Position numbers and translations under genes: made by a program
Part shown: positions 8,172-17,194 of the stretch, in pieces
Position numbering within the stretch: the stretch's first letter is position 1
Layout of the letters: each line of letters begins with the position of its first letter
Assembly (NCBI RefSeq): GCF_011516825.1
Contig: NZ_WOTA01000007.1
Location: 62,001-126,000 of the forward strand
Reading direction: 5' to 3'
From: Acetobacter oeni
GTDB lineage: Bacteria > Pseudomonadota > Alphaproteobacteria > Acetobacterales > Acetobacteraceae
DNA length: 64,000 bases
Notes under the pieces: generated by a model
Database searches by the model: none
The model's input: the letters and a program-made list of their open reading frames with translations, nothing else
What the model was told of the DNA's origin: nothing

Positions 8172-9535
8172 GCCCGCCTCCAAGTCGTGCCGGTGGGGCC
8201 ATCCTCTAAAATGATACCCTCTTCGGCGAGAGTTTTTCTAATTTCGTCGGCTCGGGCGAAGTCTTTTGCTTTGCGGGCAGTCAGGCGCTCGGCGATAAGG
8301 GCTTCAATTTCGACTTCAGGAAGATCATTGGAGCCAGAGACAAGCGTCTTAAACCAGCTTTGTACGGGAGTATGCAGAAGGCCGATCATATTGCCTGCGG
8401 CCATCAAATCCTCGGCGGCTTCTATGTCACCCGTAAGAGCTTTTGTTGCCATTTTGTGCATTTCAGCAATAGCCTGAGGTGTATTTAAATCATCGCAAAG
8501 CGATTCAAGAAAAATAGCTGGAGGAGGGCGATTAGGGGGACCTGAAAATTTTGCAGCCTGGAGAGCCCGGTAAAAGCGATCAAGAGTTTTGCGTGATTCG
8601 TTCAGTCCGGTCCATGTGAAATTAAGTAAAGAACGGTAATGCGCGCTCATTAACTGGAGACGCAAGACTTCTGCGGGAACGCGTTTCAATACATCGGAAA
8701 GCGTGTGGAAATTACCGAGCGATTTCGACATCTTCTCGCCCTCGACGAGAAGCATCGCATTGTGCAGCCAGTAATTGGCGAATTTACCGTTGGGGAAGCA
8801 GCACAGACTCTGCGCCCGCTCATTCTCATGATGCGGAAACAGCAGATCCGTCCCGCCGCCATGAATGTCGAAGCTCTCGCCCAGATAGCGATGCGCCATC
8901 GCCGAGCACTCAATGTGCCAGCCAGGCCGTCCGCGTCCCCAGGGTGAGACCCAGCCCGGCTGCTCCGGCGTGGACGGCTTCCACAGCACAAAATCCCCCG
9001 GATCGCGTTTGTAAGGCGCCACTTCCACCCGCGCCCCGGCCACCAGTTCGTCCGGATCACGCCCCGACAACGCGCCATAGGAGGCAAACGACGTCACGGA
9101 AAAGAGCACATGCCCCTCCGCCACATAAGCATGGCCCTGCCTGATCAGGCGGTCGATCATCGCCTGCATCTCGCCGATATTATGCGTTGCCCGTGGCTCG
9201 ATGTCCGGCCGGATCATGTTCATCGCCGCCAGACCCGCATGAAATTCCGCCGTCGTCCGCTCCGTCAGATGGCCAATGTCCTCGCCATTCGCCTTCGCCC
9301 GCGCCGTGATCTTGTCATCAACATCGGTGATGTTTCGCACAAACGTCACGCGCGGATACAGCCGGCGCAGCAGCCGGATGAGCAGATCCGCCGTCAGCAT
9401 CGCCCGCAGATTGCCAATATGCGGCACATCGTAAACGGTGGGACCGCAGTAATAGACGCGCACATGCCCCGGATCGAGCGGTTCGAAGGGGACAGTGGCC
9501 CGCCGCTGGCTGTCATGGAGCTGAAACTGGCTCAT
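8168..9535 (-). CDS. cysS: cysteinyl-tRNA synthetase, 455 aa
   Basis: This class I aminoacyl-tRNA synthetase charges tRNA-Cys. YYCGPTVYDVPHIGNLRAM near residues 29-47 holds the Zn-ligand Cys and the HIGN version of the HIGH motif; GWHIECSAMAHRYLG and FPHHENERAQS give further Zn ligands; GEKMSKSLGN near 267-276 is the KMSKS loop. The length is normal. Base composition is odd: by hand count 8221-8700 (the C-terminal third, after KMSKS) is 233/480 G+C (49%), whereas 8941-9060 is 81/120 (68%). The anticodon-binding half may have been replaced by recombination. The reading frame is intact, so the gene looks functional. trmJ overlaps its stop codon. Confidence 0.97.
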   Translation of the reverse strand: MSQFQLHDSQRRATVPFEPLDPGHVRVYYCGPTVYDVPHIGNLRAMLTADLLIRLLRRLYPRVTFVRNITDVDDKITARAKANGEDIGHLTERTTAEFHAGLAAMNMIRPDIEPRATHNIGEMQAMIDRLIRQGHAYVAEGHVLFSVTSFASYGALSGRDPDELVAGARVEVAPYKRDPGDFVLWKPSTPEQPGWVSPWGRGRPGWHIECSAMAHRYLGESFDIHGGGTDLLFPHHENERAQSLCCFPNGKFANYWLHNAMLLVEGEKMSKSLGNFHTLSDVLKRVPAEVLRLQLMSAHYRSLLNFTWTGLNESRKTLDRFYRALQAAKFSGPPNRPPPAIFLESLCDDLNTPQAIAEMHKMATKALTGDIEAAEDLMAAGNMIGLLHTPVQSWFKTLVSGSNDLPEVEIEALIAERLTARKAKDFARADEIRKTLAEEGIILEDGPTGTTWRRA

Positions 9536-9712
9536 CGTATGCGGTTCTCTATGCTCTTTCCGGGTGACAACAGGGCTCGCGCCCGCGACCCCGGATCATA
9601 CCTGAACAACAGCAAAAATGCCCCTGACCGAAATCAGAGGCCCGCCATTGCAGCCCGCCCGGAAACCGCGCCTGCGTGGATGCCCCGCCAGGCGCACGAA
9701 CGCAACACCCGC

Positions 9713-9735
9713 CGGGCCGGAAATCAGCCGGCCCG
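9713..9735 (-). terminator. inverted repeat after the small secreted-protein gene
   Basis: CGGGCCGG (9713-9720) and CCGGCCCG (9728-9735) form a perfect 8-bp stem with a 7-nt loop, about 20 nt past the stop of the gene at 9756-10166. It lacks a T-run on the minus strand, so it is only a probable terminator. Confidence 0.4.
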
Positions 9736-9755
9736 AAACCCGTATCGCGGCCTGC

Positions 9756-10166
9756 TCAGCGTGGCGCCACCCAGCCATTGCCCGTGGAATCACCCAGCGT
9801 GCCCGTCCCGTTCGGCCCGGTATCCTGATAGGACGAGCCAAAGCGCGACAGATCCGCCCCTGTGACGGAATCGCGCCTGATATGTTCCTCATGCTCCGGG
9901 TCCGCCCCATGTTCGATGTCCATCGAGGGGGCTTCCTGATAGCCGGGCGGCAGCGAACGGCGCCCTTTTACGCGCAGATGCTCATGCTGATGGGACTGAA
10001 TACCCTTCGTCGCCGCGCTGCCATCCTGCTGCGTCGGATCGCCGGACGTCATTTCCGCACCGGCCAGCGGATCGCCGGGGTCCGCAAACGCCATCCCGGC
10101 CAGCGGCCCGGATAACAGTGCGACGGCCAGAACGGCAACGGCGCTGAAACGGGGGAAAGCAACCAT
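9756..10166 (-). CDS. small secreted hypothetical protein, 136 aa
   Basis: The N-terminus MVAFPRFSAVAVLAVALLSGPLAGMAFA is a clear Sec signal peptide with cleavage expected after AFA. The mature part is hydrophilic, His/Asp/Glu rich (SHQHEHLRVKGRRSLP, DIEHGADPEHEEHIRRD) and probably disordered. I do not recognise a family. ATG at 10166 is preferred over the GTG at 10175, since GAGAGTGG lies about 8 nt upstream of the ATG. It is divergent from alkB. Confidence 0.7.
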   Translation of the reverse strand: MVAFPRFSAVAVLAVALLSGPLAGMAFADPGDPLAGAEMTSGDPTQQDGSAATKGIQSHQHEHLRVKGRRSLPPGYQEAPSMDIEHGADPEHEEHIRRDSVTGADLSRFGSSYQDTGPNGTGTLGDSTGNGWVAPR

Positions 10167-10420
10167 CAGAACCACTCTCTAATGCATGGAACGCCTCCGG
10201 AAGAGGCGAAAATCAGCCAGTGGAACGATCCGTCACACAGGGCTGTTGTTTCAGTAGCGGTTAGTTTTACACAGCAGCCACAGAAAAAACAGGCTATTCC
10301 GGTCTGCCGCGCGAGGGTCACATATTCCGCGCGGGGCAGCCTTTCACGGACTGCATCCGTCCCCATATGGTGTCCGGTGCCCACGGTAAAGAGGTCCGCA
10401 GTAAAGTAGGGAGGAGCGCC

Positions 10421-11092
10421 ATGACCGCCGATCTGTTCGACCTTCCTCAGGCCCGCCCGGTCTCCCGCGCTCCCGCGCCGCCCGTCTCTCTCGCGGAGGG
10501 CGCCGTCCTCCTGCCCGGTCTGGCCCTGTCCGACGCGCCCGCGCTGCTCGCCGCGATTCACGCCATCGCCCTCATCACGCCCTTTAGCCGCATGGAAACC
10601 CCCGGCGGCCGCCTCATGTCCGTCGCCATGACCGCCTGCGGCGAATACGGCTGGTGTTCGGACCGAAACGGCTATCGCTACACAACTACATCTCCCCTGA
10701 CCGGCGAGCCCTGGCTCCCCATCCCCGACATCTTTGTCACCGTCGTCCGCCGCGCCACCGCAGCCGCCGGTTATCCGGAGCCACCCCTGCAATCCTGCCT
10801 CATCAACCGCTACGAACCCGGAGCCCGTCTCTCCCTGCATCAGGATCGCGACGAAGACGCTCCTCATATGCCCATCGTCTCCATCTCCCTCGGGGTCGCC
10901 GCGATCTTCCTCTGGGGCGGGCTGCATCGCAGCGATCCGGTCCGCCGCCTTCGTCTGACGCACGGCGACGTCGTCGTCTGGGGCGGCCCGTCCCGCTTCG
11001 TCTTTCACGGCATCGCACCGCTCGCCCGCTCATCCCATCCCAATACCGGCGACTGCCGCTTCAACCTCACATTCCGGCAGATACGGGCTTAA
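10421..11092 (+). CDS. alkB: AlkB-type DNA/RNA oxidative dealkylase, 223 aa
   Basis: An Fe(II)/2-oxoglutarate dioxygenase that removes alkyl lesions such as 1-methyladenine and 3-methylcytosine. Visible signatures: the substrate-lid segment MSVAMTACGEYGWCSDRNGYRY, QSCLINRYEPGARLSLHQDRDE containing the HxD iron ligands, the second iron His in RFVFHGIAP, and the 2OG-binding RFNLTFRQ near the C-terminus. The start at 10421 has GGGAGGAGCGCC immediately upstream, a strong site; the frame is open upstream but non-coding. No Ada is adjacent and no obvious operator was seen. Confidence 0.95.
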   Translation: MTADLFDLPQARPVSRAPAPPVSLAEGAVLLPGLALSDAPALLAAIHAIALITPFSRMETPGGRLMSVAMTACGEYGWCSDRNGYRYTTTSPLTGEPWLPIPDIFVTVVRRATAAAGYPEPPLQSCLINRYEPGARLSLHQDRDEDAPHMPIVSISLGVAAIFLWGGLHRSDPVRRLRLTHGDVVVWGGPSRFVFHGIAPLARSSHPNTGDCRFNLTFRQIRA

Positions 11093-11304
11093 CATTCACC
11101 GTCCCGGACCCCGTCCCGCCGCCAGGAAACAGACCTGACCGGCGCCGGTGCCGGGTCTCTTTGCATTCCCCGGCGGAATTGGGCATAAGAACCGCCCCGC
11201 AGCGCCTGTAACCGGCGGTGTCAGGGGCTTTAATCCCTCTTCTCTATCTGAACAACGGAACACCGCGCCGGAGACGGCGTGCTGCAAGGACGAAAGAAAC
11301 GACA

Positions 11305-12729
11305 ATGAGTGTCACGCTCAGCCAGACCTCCGCATCCCGGGCCGCCACGAAGGCAGTCAACTGGTCGCCGGAGTCATGGCGGTCGTTTCCGATCAGGCAG
11401 GTTCCGGCCTATCCCGACGAGGATGCGCTGACCGCCGTAGAAGCCCGTCTCCACCGCTATCCGCCGCTCGTTTTCGCCGGTGAAGCCCGCCGCCTGCGCC
11501 AGCATCTCGCCCAGGCCGCGACCGGACGCGCTTTCGTGCTGCAAGGAGGCGCCTGCGCCGAAAGCTTCTCCGAATTTTCGGCGGACTTCGTGCGCGATAC
11601 CTTCCGCGTTCTGCTGCAAATGGCCGTCGTGCTGACCTTCGGCGCCAAAGTCCCCGTGGTGAAGATCGGCCGCATGGCCGGACAGTTCGCCAAACCGCGT
11701 TCCTCGGATAACGAGACAAAAGACGGTGTCACCCTGCCGTCCTATCGCGGTGACATCATCAACGGACCGGACTTCACAGCCGCCGATCGTGTGCCCGACC
11801 CCGTCCGCATGGAAACCGGCTATTTCCAGTCCGCCGGAATCCTCAACCTCCTGCGGGCCTTCTCGCGCGGCGGCTATGCGAACCTGCATCAGGTGCATCG
11901 CTGGAATCTCGGCTTTGTCGAGCGCTCTCCGCTGGCCGAACGCTACCGTGTCCTGGCCGGGAAAATCGACGAAACCCTGTCCTTCATGGGAGCCTGCGGT
12001 CTCGGCGCCGAATGCACGCCGCAGATCGACGAGACCGAGTTCTACACCTCGCACGAAGCCCTGCTGCTGCCCTACGAACAGGCGATGACCCGCATCGATT
12101 CCACCTCCGGCGAGTGGTATGACTGCTCGGCCCATTTCCTGTGGATCGGCGACCGCACCCGCCAGCCGGACGGCGCCCATGTCGAGTTCCTGCGCGGTGT
12201 CCGCAACCCGATCGGCATCAAGGTCGGTCCGACCACGCAGATCGAAGACCTTGAGCGCCTGCTCGAAATCCTCAATCCGGGCGACGAGGCCGGACGTATC
12301 ACGCTCATCTCCCGCATGGGCGCCGCGAAAATCCGCGACCACCTGCCGCCGCTGGTCCGCGCCGTCAAAGGCACGGGCCGCACCGTCACCTGGGTCAGCG
12401 ACCCTATGCACGGCAACACGATCCCGACCTCGCACAATGTCAAAACCCGCAACTTCGATGCGATCCTGAGCGAGACCCAGGCGTTCTTCGATGTGCTGAC
12501 CAGCGAAGGTGTGCCCCCGGGCGGCGTGCATATCGAAATGACCGGCCAGAACGTGACGGAGTGCGTCGGCGGTGCCCACGCACTCACCGAGGACGATCTC
12601 GGCGCCCGCTACCAGACGTTCTGCGATCCCCGCCTCAACGCGGAGCAATCGCTCGAACTCGCTTTCCGCATGGCCGAGGAACTCTCCACCCGCGTCCGGG
12701 CCACCCCGTCCGCAACCACCGTTCTCTAG
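11305..12729 (+). CDS. class II (plant-type) DAHP synthase, 474 aa
   Basis: It condenses PEP and erythrose 4-phosphate to DAHP, the first step of the shikimate pathway. Class II hallmarks: [12 protein letters not shown] with the metal-ligand Cys (usual GDCAE is GACAE here), [50 protein letters not shown] with the metal-ligand His, [12 protein letters not shown] with the metal-ligand Glu, and FCDPRLN with the Asp. The length is usual for the family. Start MSVTLSQ at 11305; the frame continues upstream to 11218 but lacks coding character. No leader peptide rich in aromatic codons was seen in the 212-nt upstream gap. Confidence 0.95.
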   Translation: MSVTLSQTSASRAATKAVNWSPESWRSFPIRQVPAYPDEDALTAVEARLHRYPPLVFAGEARRLRQHLAQAATGRAFVLQGGACAESFSEFSADFVRDTFRVLLQMAVVLTFGAKVPVVKIGRMAGQFAKPRSSDNETKDGVTLPSYRGDIINGPDFTAADRVPDPVRMETGYFQSAGILNLLRAFSRGGYANLHQVHRWNLGFVERSPLAERYRVLAGKIDETLSFMGACGLGAECTPQIDETEFYTSHEALLLPYEQAMTRIDSTSGEWYDCSAHFLWIGDRTRQPDGAHVEFLRGVRNPIGIKVGPTTQIEDLERLLEILNPGDEAGRITLISRMGAAKIRDHLPPLVRAVKGTGRTVTWVSDPMHGNTIPTSHNVKTRNFDAILSETQAFFDVLTSEGVPPGGVHIEMTGQNVTECVGGAHALTEDDLGARYQTFCDPRLNAEQSLELAFRMAEELSTRVRATPSATTVL

Positions 12730-12764
12730 ATCGCGAAAGCGGAAGGCGAGGGGACAAATCAGAA

Positions 12765-12797
12765 CGGCAGCCGGCGTCATACCGCAACCGGCTGCCG
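12765..12797 (+). terminator. 10-bp perfect hairpin after the DAHP synthase gene
   Basis: CGGCAGCCGG (12765-12774) and CCGGCTGCCG (12788-12797) pair perfectly around a 13-nt loop, 36 nt after the stop codon. It is followed by GCCCGG, not by Ts, so it is terminator-like but not canonical. Confidence 0.45.
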
Positions 12798-12818
12798 GCC
12801 CGGCAATCCGTGAGGTGT

Positions 12819-12854
12819 CACAACCTGTTGTGCCCGCAAGATAAAACCGCGGGC
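12819..12854 (+). promoter_or_regulatory. two adjacent small hairpins in the leader of the nicotinate phosphoribosyltransferase gene
   Basis: CACAA (12819-12823) pairs with TTGTG (12828-12832), and immediately after it GCCCGC (12832-12837) pairs with GCGGGC (12849-12854) across an A-rich loop. They lie 80 nt before the start at 12935. They could be a leader structure or part of the upstream terminator; no known riboswitch was recognised. Confidence 0.3.
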
Positions 12855-12934
12855 TTGCCAACCCGACAGCCCCTGCTGCGTAATGTTCCCCGCATGTCAC
12901 ATCCGGCGTGACACAGGAGAAGGACGGAGAATCA

Positions 12935-14185
12935 ATGTCCAGCCCGACCGGGACTGTCCCGTCCCCCGCTTCCGCAGAACCCTGTTCCGGCACCGCCTCT
13001 CCCGGCGTTGCCACGGCCGCAACCGTCGCGCCGGTCAGCGACGCCGACATCGCCGCCCGCACGGACAGTTATTTCAACCGCACGAAAACCATCGTCACCC
13101 GGTTCGGAGACTGCGTCGTTACCTACGCCGTGTTCATCCGTCGTCCGGTGCTTTCCGCCACGGCCATTCTCGAACGCTGGCTGGAAAATATCGCCCGCGA
13201 GCGCGGGATCGAAATCATCGTCGAACCCACCCACACCGAGGGCGAATGGGTCGGGGCGGGCGAGCCGCTGCTCTACATCACCGGGTTCTTCTCGCATTTG
13301 ACCGATCTCGAAACACTCGTGCTCCAGAAGATCGGCCCGCCCTGTGTCGCCGCCCACCGGGCCTACCAGATGGCCCTCTCCCTGCCAAAAGCGCAGTTCC
13401 TCGCTATGGAAGCCCGCCACTGCGCCGGATACGAGATGCAGGAACTGATGGCGTACGGCGCCTCGGTGGGCAGTCGCGCCGCGCAGGAACAGGGCGCTGT
13501 CGGCTTTGTCGGCGGCGCGAACGACGCCACCGCCGCCTTCTTCGGTCAGAGCCACGGCTTCGGCACCATGCCACACGCCCTGATCGGCTATGCCGGATCG
13601 ACCCTGCGCGCCGCTGAGATGTTCCATGAGGCCTATCCGGACACCGACCTCACGGTGCTCGTTGATTATTACGGGCGCGAAGTCACCGACGCGCTCGCTG
13701 TCTGTCGCCGGTTCCCCGAACTCGCTGCCGCCGGCAAGATCGCCGTGCGTCTCGATACGCATGGCGGCCGCTTTCTGGAAACGCTTGATCCCCAGGAATC
13801 CTATGCCGTCGTCGACCGCCACGTTCCGGAAGCCATCCGCCGCTACCGCTCGGAAAGCGAACTGCGTAACCTTATCGGCACCGGGGTCTCCGCTGCCGCC
13901 ATCTGGCGGATGCGCGAGGCGCTCGATGAAGCTGGCTTTGATAAAGTCCGCATCGTCGTCTCATCCGGTTTCGGCGTTACCAAATGCGCCTGCATGGCCG
14001 ACGCCAGCGCACCGATTGACGTCGTCGGCACCGGCTCCTTCATTCCAAAACTCTGGAACGAAACCTATGCCACCGCCGATATTGTCACCTATGACGACGT
14101 GGAGAGCGTGAAGGTGGGCCGCGAATTTCTGCTGCCCTCCGTCCGCCGCGCGGAAGCCGCAAGACGCCGCCGTTATCATCCCTGA
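12935..14185 (+). CDS. pncB: nicotinate phosphoribosyltransferase, 416 aa
   Basis: It makes nicotinate mononucleotide from nicotinate and PRPP in the NAD salvage (Preiss-Handler) pathway. Support: DSYFNRTKTIV near the N-terminus, the EARHCAGYEMQELMAYGASVGSRAA block, FVGGANDATAAFFG, VRLDTHGGRFLETLDP, and VSSGFGVTKCACMADASAPIDVVGTGSFIP forming the phosphoribosyl-binding end. The first about 40 residues are a Ser/Pro/Ala-rich, probably disordered extension. The ATG at 12935 follows GGAGAAGGACGGAG, so it is preferred to a GTG at 12908. A hypothetical gene follows after 99 nt on the same strand. Confidence 0.92.
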   Translation: MSSPTGTVPSPASAEPCSGTASPGVATAATVAPVSDADIAARTDSYFNRTKTIVTRFGDCVVTYAVFIRRPVLSATAILERWLENIARERGIEIIVEPTHTEGEWVGAGEPLLYITGFFSHLTDLETLVLQKIGPPCVAAHRAYQMALSLPKAQFLAMEARHCAGYEMQELMAYGASVGSRAAQEQGAVGFVGGANDATAAFFGQSHGFGTMPHALIGYAGSTLRAAEMFHEAYPDTDLTVLVDYYGREVTDALAVCRRFPELAAAGKIAVRLDTHGGRFLETLDPQESYAVVDRHVPEAIRRYRSESELRNLIGTGVSAAAIWRMREALDEAGFDKVRIVVSSGFGVTKCACMADASAPIDVVGTGSFIPKLWNETYATADIVTYDDVESVKVGREFLLPSVRRAEAARRRRYHP

Positions 14186-14284
14186 ACACGACGGATCCGA
14201 TACAGACCACCTGAAACCATGCCGTAATTCCGAAAGGGATGAGCGGCATTCCTTACCCGTGACACACCCCCGGAGACACGAAAC

Positions 14285-14731
14285 ATGGCCCGTATTGATG
14301 ACGATTTCGATGAAATGGACGAATCCGCAGCCGAAACGGATGGCAAAGATACCGGCCGGACAGTGCGCATTCTCGACCTGTCCGGAGGCGCTGAAGACAA
14401 CATCGTCGAAGACATCCGCGATTTTCAGGATCTCGCGCACGCCAATGCCTTCGCCCGCGCCTACGTTCGTGACAGCATCGAAATCTGCCGCGCCGCCGGA
14501 ACCACGCCGCGCGATACGCTGAACGCCTGGTTCGCCTATGGTGAAAATGCGGAAGTGCTCGATGCGGGCGAGGAAGGCTGGAAGTCCTCAACCGAACTCA
14601 ATGAGTTCGTCGAACGCCCCGCCACGTCCATGGAACGCGACTGGCGCGCCCTCGATCCGAGACGCATGGTCGACCCCGGCGAGTTCGGAGAGCATGACGA
14701 AACCGATCCTCCGAACGACGAAGACGCATAA
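14285..14731 (+). CDS. acidic hypothetical protein, 148 aa
   Basis: The product is a small, very acidic soluble protein: both ends are Asp/Glu rich (MARIDDDFDEMDESAAETD, EFGEHDETDPPNDEDA) and the centre has a predicted helical part (DFQDLAHANAFARAYVRDSIEICRAAGTTP). I do not recognise a family. CCCGGAGACACG about 8 nt before the ATG is a usable ribosome site. It may be co-transcribed with the nicotinate phosphoribosyltransferase gene 99 nt upstream and is convergent with the Crp/Fnr regulator gene. Confidence 0.65.
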   Translation: MARIDDDFDEMDESAAETDGKDTGRTVRILDLSGGAEDNIVEDIRDFQDLAHANAFARAYVRDSIEICRAAGTTPRDTLNAWFAYGENAEVLDAGEEGWKSSTELNEFVERPATSMERDWRALDPRRMVDPGEFGEHDETDPPNDEDA

Positions 14732-14772
14732 AACCCGCCCGCCGATATCAGGATAAACCCGGCTTTTGTACC

Positions 14773-15495
14773 TTAGCTTTCAAGAACAGCCTTCAGACCC
14801 GGCAGATCAAGCCGCACATGCCGGGTATCAAGGCGCACGATCAGCTTTCTATCCTCCAGCGTGCCGATCGCGCGGCTCACCGTTTCCGTGGTCGTGTTGA
14901 GATACTCGGCGATGTCCGCGCGGTCCATGAGCAACGACAGCACACCGGTCTCCGGATCATAACATTCCGTCTCCCCGCTGCATTCAATGAAAAATCCCGC
15001 CACCCGCGTGCTCACCCGCTGATGTGTCACCAGAAGAAGATGCCGCTGCGACTGACGCAGCCGCGCAATCGCCTCAACCAGAAGATCCGCCTGTAATTGC
15101 GGATATTTCTGAAATAGTGTCTGGATTTCGGTGCGGGAAAACCGCACCAGCTCGCACTCCGTCAGCGTATCGGCCGAGTTCAGATAAAGATCGTTTTCAG
15201 CAAGGCCGAACAGATCGCCCGGCCAGTGAAACGCAATGACCTGATTGCGTCCGTTTTCCAGCTGATGCGAAACCCGCACCGCGCCGGAGCGGATCAGGTA
15301 AACCGGGTCGGCAGGCTCACCCTGGCGGAACACCGGCATTTTCGCTTTCAGGGAAAGCGGCTTCGCAATGGTCGCCAGTGCCCTGCGCGTGTCGGCGGGC
15401 AGAATCAGATCACCCGCGTCGTCAACTGTGCCCGATGCCCACTGGCCTGCGGCATGGAAACGCAGCGGCGCGGGCATGCCAGCCTGAGTTGTCAT
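14773..15495 (-). CDS. Crp/Fnr-family transcriptional regulator, 240 aa
   Basis: An N-terminal cyclic-nucleotide-type beta-barrel (about residues 45-125; RQGEPADPVYLIRSGAVRVSHQL, then HWPGDLFGL) is followed by a long dimer helix and a C-terminal winged helix-turn-helix. The recognition helix DIAEYLNTTTETVSRAIGTLEDR carries the E-x-x-S-R signature of FNR/FixK proteins, which predicts a TTGAT-N4-ATCAA type site. There is no N-terminal cysteine cluster, so direct Fe-S oxygen sensing like FNR is unlikely; FixK-like control is a better guess. Start ATG 15495 has CGAGGG about 8 nt upstream, preferred over 15519. It is divergent from gltX by 187 nt. Confidence 0.88.
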   Translation of the reverse strand: MTTQAGMPAPLRFHAAGQWASGTVDDAGDLILPADTRRALATIAKPLSLKAKMPVFRQGEPADPVYLIRSGAVRVSHQLENGRNQVIAFHWPGDLFGLAENDLYLNSADTLTECELVRFSRTEIQTLFQKYPQLQADLLVEAIARLRQSQRHLLLVTHQRVSTRVAGFFIECSGETECYDPETGVLSLLMDRADIAEYLNTTTETVSRAIGTLEDRKLIVRLDTRHVRLDLPGLKAVLES

Positions 15496-15682
15496 GGCAA
15501 TACCCTCGTATGAAGTCACGAACCCTCGCTACCGGCGTCACGACAGAGCGTCAATGCCGGTGCCACACGGATCAGGGGCGATATTTTCAGGTGTGACAGA
15601 GCGACGATCACCCCTCTCCTTCGACAGAACCCCGTGGAAAGCCCTCTGGCATTTTCCCTCGCGGACCGGCATAAACCCGCGC

Positions 15683-17011
15683 ATGAAACTACGCTTCGCG
15701 CCCAGCCCCACCGGAATGCTTCACGTCGGCAATGCCCGCCAGGCCATCGCCAACGCCCTGTTCGCCCGACATCACAAGGCCGCGTTCCAGCTCCGTATCG
15801 ACGATACCGATACCGGGCGCTCGAAAGAAGCCTATGCGGACGCCATCTGCACCGATCTCGAATGGCTCGGGATTCACTGGGACGAAACCTTCCGCCAGAC
15901 CGAGCGGCTGGAGCGATACGCGCTCGCCATCCAGGCCCTGAAGCGCACCGGCAGGCTCTATCCCTGCTTCGAGTCCGAACAGGAACTCGCCCAGAAACGC
16001 GAATTGCGGATCAAACAGCGCAAGCCGCCCCTCTATGACCGCGCCATGCTCAAAATGACGCCCGAACAGCGCGCCCAGGCCGAAGCCAACGGCAAGGTGC
16101 CTTACTGGCGCTTCCGCCTCTCCGACGGCAGCAAAAACTGGATCGATGCCGTCATGGGCCAGTGCTCCGTCAAACTGACCGCCATCTCGGACCCCGTCCT
16201 GGTCCGCGCCGACGGCACGGTGCTCTACACGCTCGCCTCCGTGGTCGATGACATGGAAACCGGCATCACCAACATCATTCGCGGCGAAGACCACGTTACC
16301 AATACCGGCGTCCAGCTCGACATCGCCGAAGCCCTTGGCGCCGTCCCGAATCGCTTCGCCTTCGCGCATCTGCCGCTCCTCCTCGACGAAGGCGGCGGCA
16401 AACTCTCCAAGCGCTTCGACGCTCTCTCGCTGAAAACCCTCCGGCAGGACGGCATCGAAGCCAAAGCGCTCGTGTCTTACCTCGCCCGCCTCGGCAGCTC
16501 GGATGATCCGGAGCCGCTCGACTTCGATCCGCTCGCGCAGAGCTTCGATCTGTCCCACATTTCGAAATCCTCCGCCCGCTTCGACATGCGCCAGCTCCTG
16601 GCCATGAACCGGCGCGTCCTGGCCAGCACACCCTTTAGCGAGGTTCAGAACCGTATGCCGCCCGGCACCACGGAAGCCTTCTGGCTCGCGATCCGGGGGA
16701 ATATCGAGCTGTTCTCCGAAGCCGCTCACTGGTGGACCATCACCCACGACGACATTGTCCCGCCCGTGCAGGACGGAGAAGCGGAATTCCTGACCAGAGC
16801 CGCTGCGCTTCTCCCGCCAGAGCCCTGGTCGGAAACGACATGGAAAGACTGGACCGCAGCTCTGAAAGCCGACTCCGGGCGAAGTGGCAAAACTCTGTTC
16901 CATCCCCTCCGCCTGGCTCTCACCGGGGAAGAGCAGGGGCCTGAACTCCGCGACCTTCTCCCCATGATCGGCCCCGACCGGACCCGCGCGCGCCTGCTCG
17001 CCGGCTCCTGA
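15683..17011 (+). CDS. gltX: glutamyl-tRNA synthetase, 442 aa
   Basis: This class I synthetase charges tRNA-Glu. MKLRFAPSPTGMLHVGNARQAIANAL holds the HIGH-type motif (HVGN) at residues 14-17, IDDTDTGRSKEAYADAI is the substrate-binding segment, and GGKLSKRFDALSLKTLR is the KMSKS loop (KLSKR). FAHLPLLLDEGGGKLSKR is typical for the group. Many alphaproteobacteria carry two GltX copies, one of which can misacylate tRNA-Gln for the GatCAB route; which one this is cannot be told here. The start is the Met directly before KLRFAPSPTG; 63 upstream in-frame codons do not fit the family. Confidence 0.95.
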   Translation: MKLRFAPSPTGMLHVGNARQAIANALFARHHKAAFQLRIDDTDTGRSKEAYADAICTDLEWLGIHWDETFRQTERLERYALAIQALKRTGRLYPCFESEQELAQKRELRIKQRKPPLYDRAMLKMTPEQRAQAEANGKVPYWRFRLSDGSKNWIDAVMGQCSVKLTAISDPVLVRADGTVLYTLASVVDDMETGITNIIRGEDHVTNTGVQLDIAEALGAVPNRFAFAHLPLLLDEGGGKLSKRFDALSLKTLRQDGIEAKALVSYLARLGSSDDPEPLDFDPLAQSFDLSHISKSSARFDMRQLLAMNRRVLASTPFSEVQNRMPPGTTEAFWLAIRGNIELFSEAAHWWTITHDDIVPPVQDGEAEFLTRAAALLPPEPWSETTWKDWTAALKADSGRSGKTLFHPLRLALTGEEQGPELRDLLPMIGPDRTRARLLAGS

Positions 17012-17104
17012 GCTTTCCCCGCCGGCAGCCCGATCACGACAGCTCCCAACCCGGCGGTCTCTCCCGGAAGGCGTGCCTGTGCCGGAAACCGGTATCGGTC
17101 ACGC

Positions 17105-17134
17105 CCCGCGCGGAGGTCTCCATCTCCGCGCGGG
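17105..17134 (+). terminator. 11-bp perfect hairpin downstream of gltX
   Basis: CCCGCGCGGAG (17105-17115) and CTCCGCGCGGG (17124-17134) pair perfectly around an 8-nt loop, 93 nt after the gltX stop. It is followed by AAAATT rather than Ts. It probably ends gltX transcription, but it could also be an operator for the acyltransferase gene 60 nt downstream. Confidence 0.45.
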
Positions 17135-17194
17135 AAAATTACTGAGACGATCTCTTAAGAATACGTTCGTCTTTTCCTGCTTTCCTCTCCGGAA

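Noticed and set aside
11374-13062. 562-codon open frame antisense to the DAHP synthase gene
   Set aside because: It covers the opposite strand of a clear class II DAHP synthase gene and has no family features.
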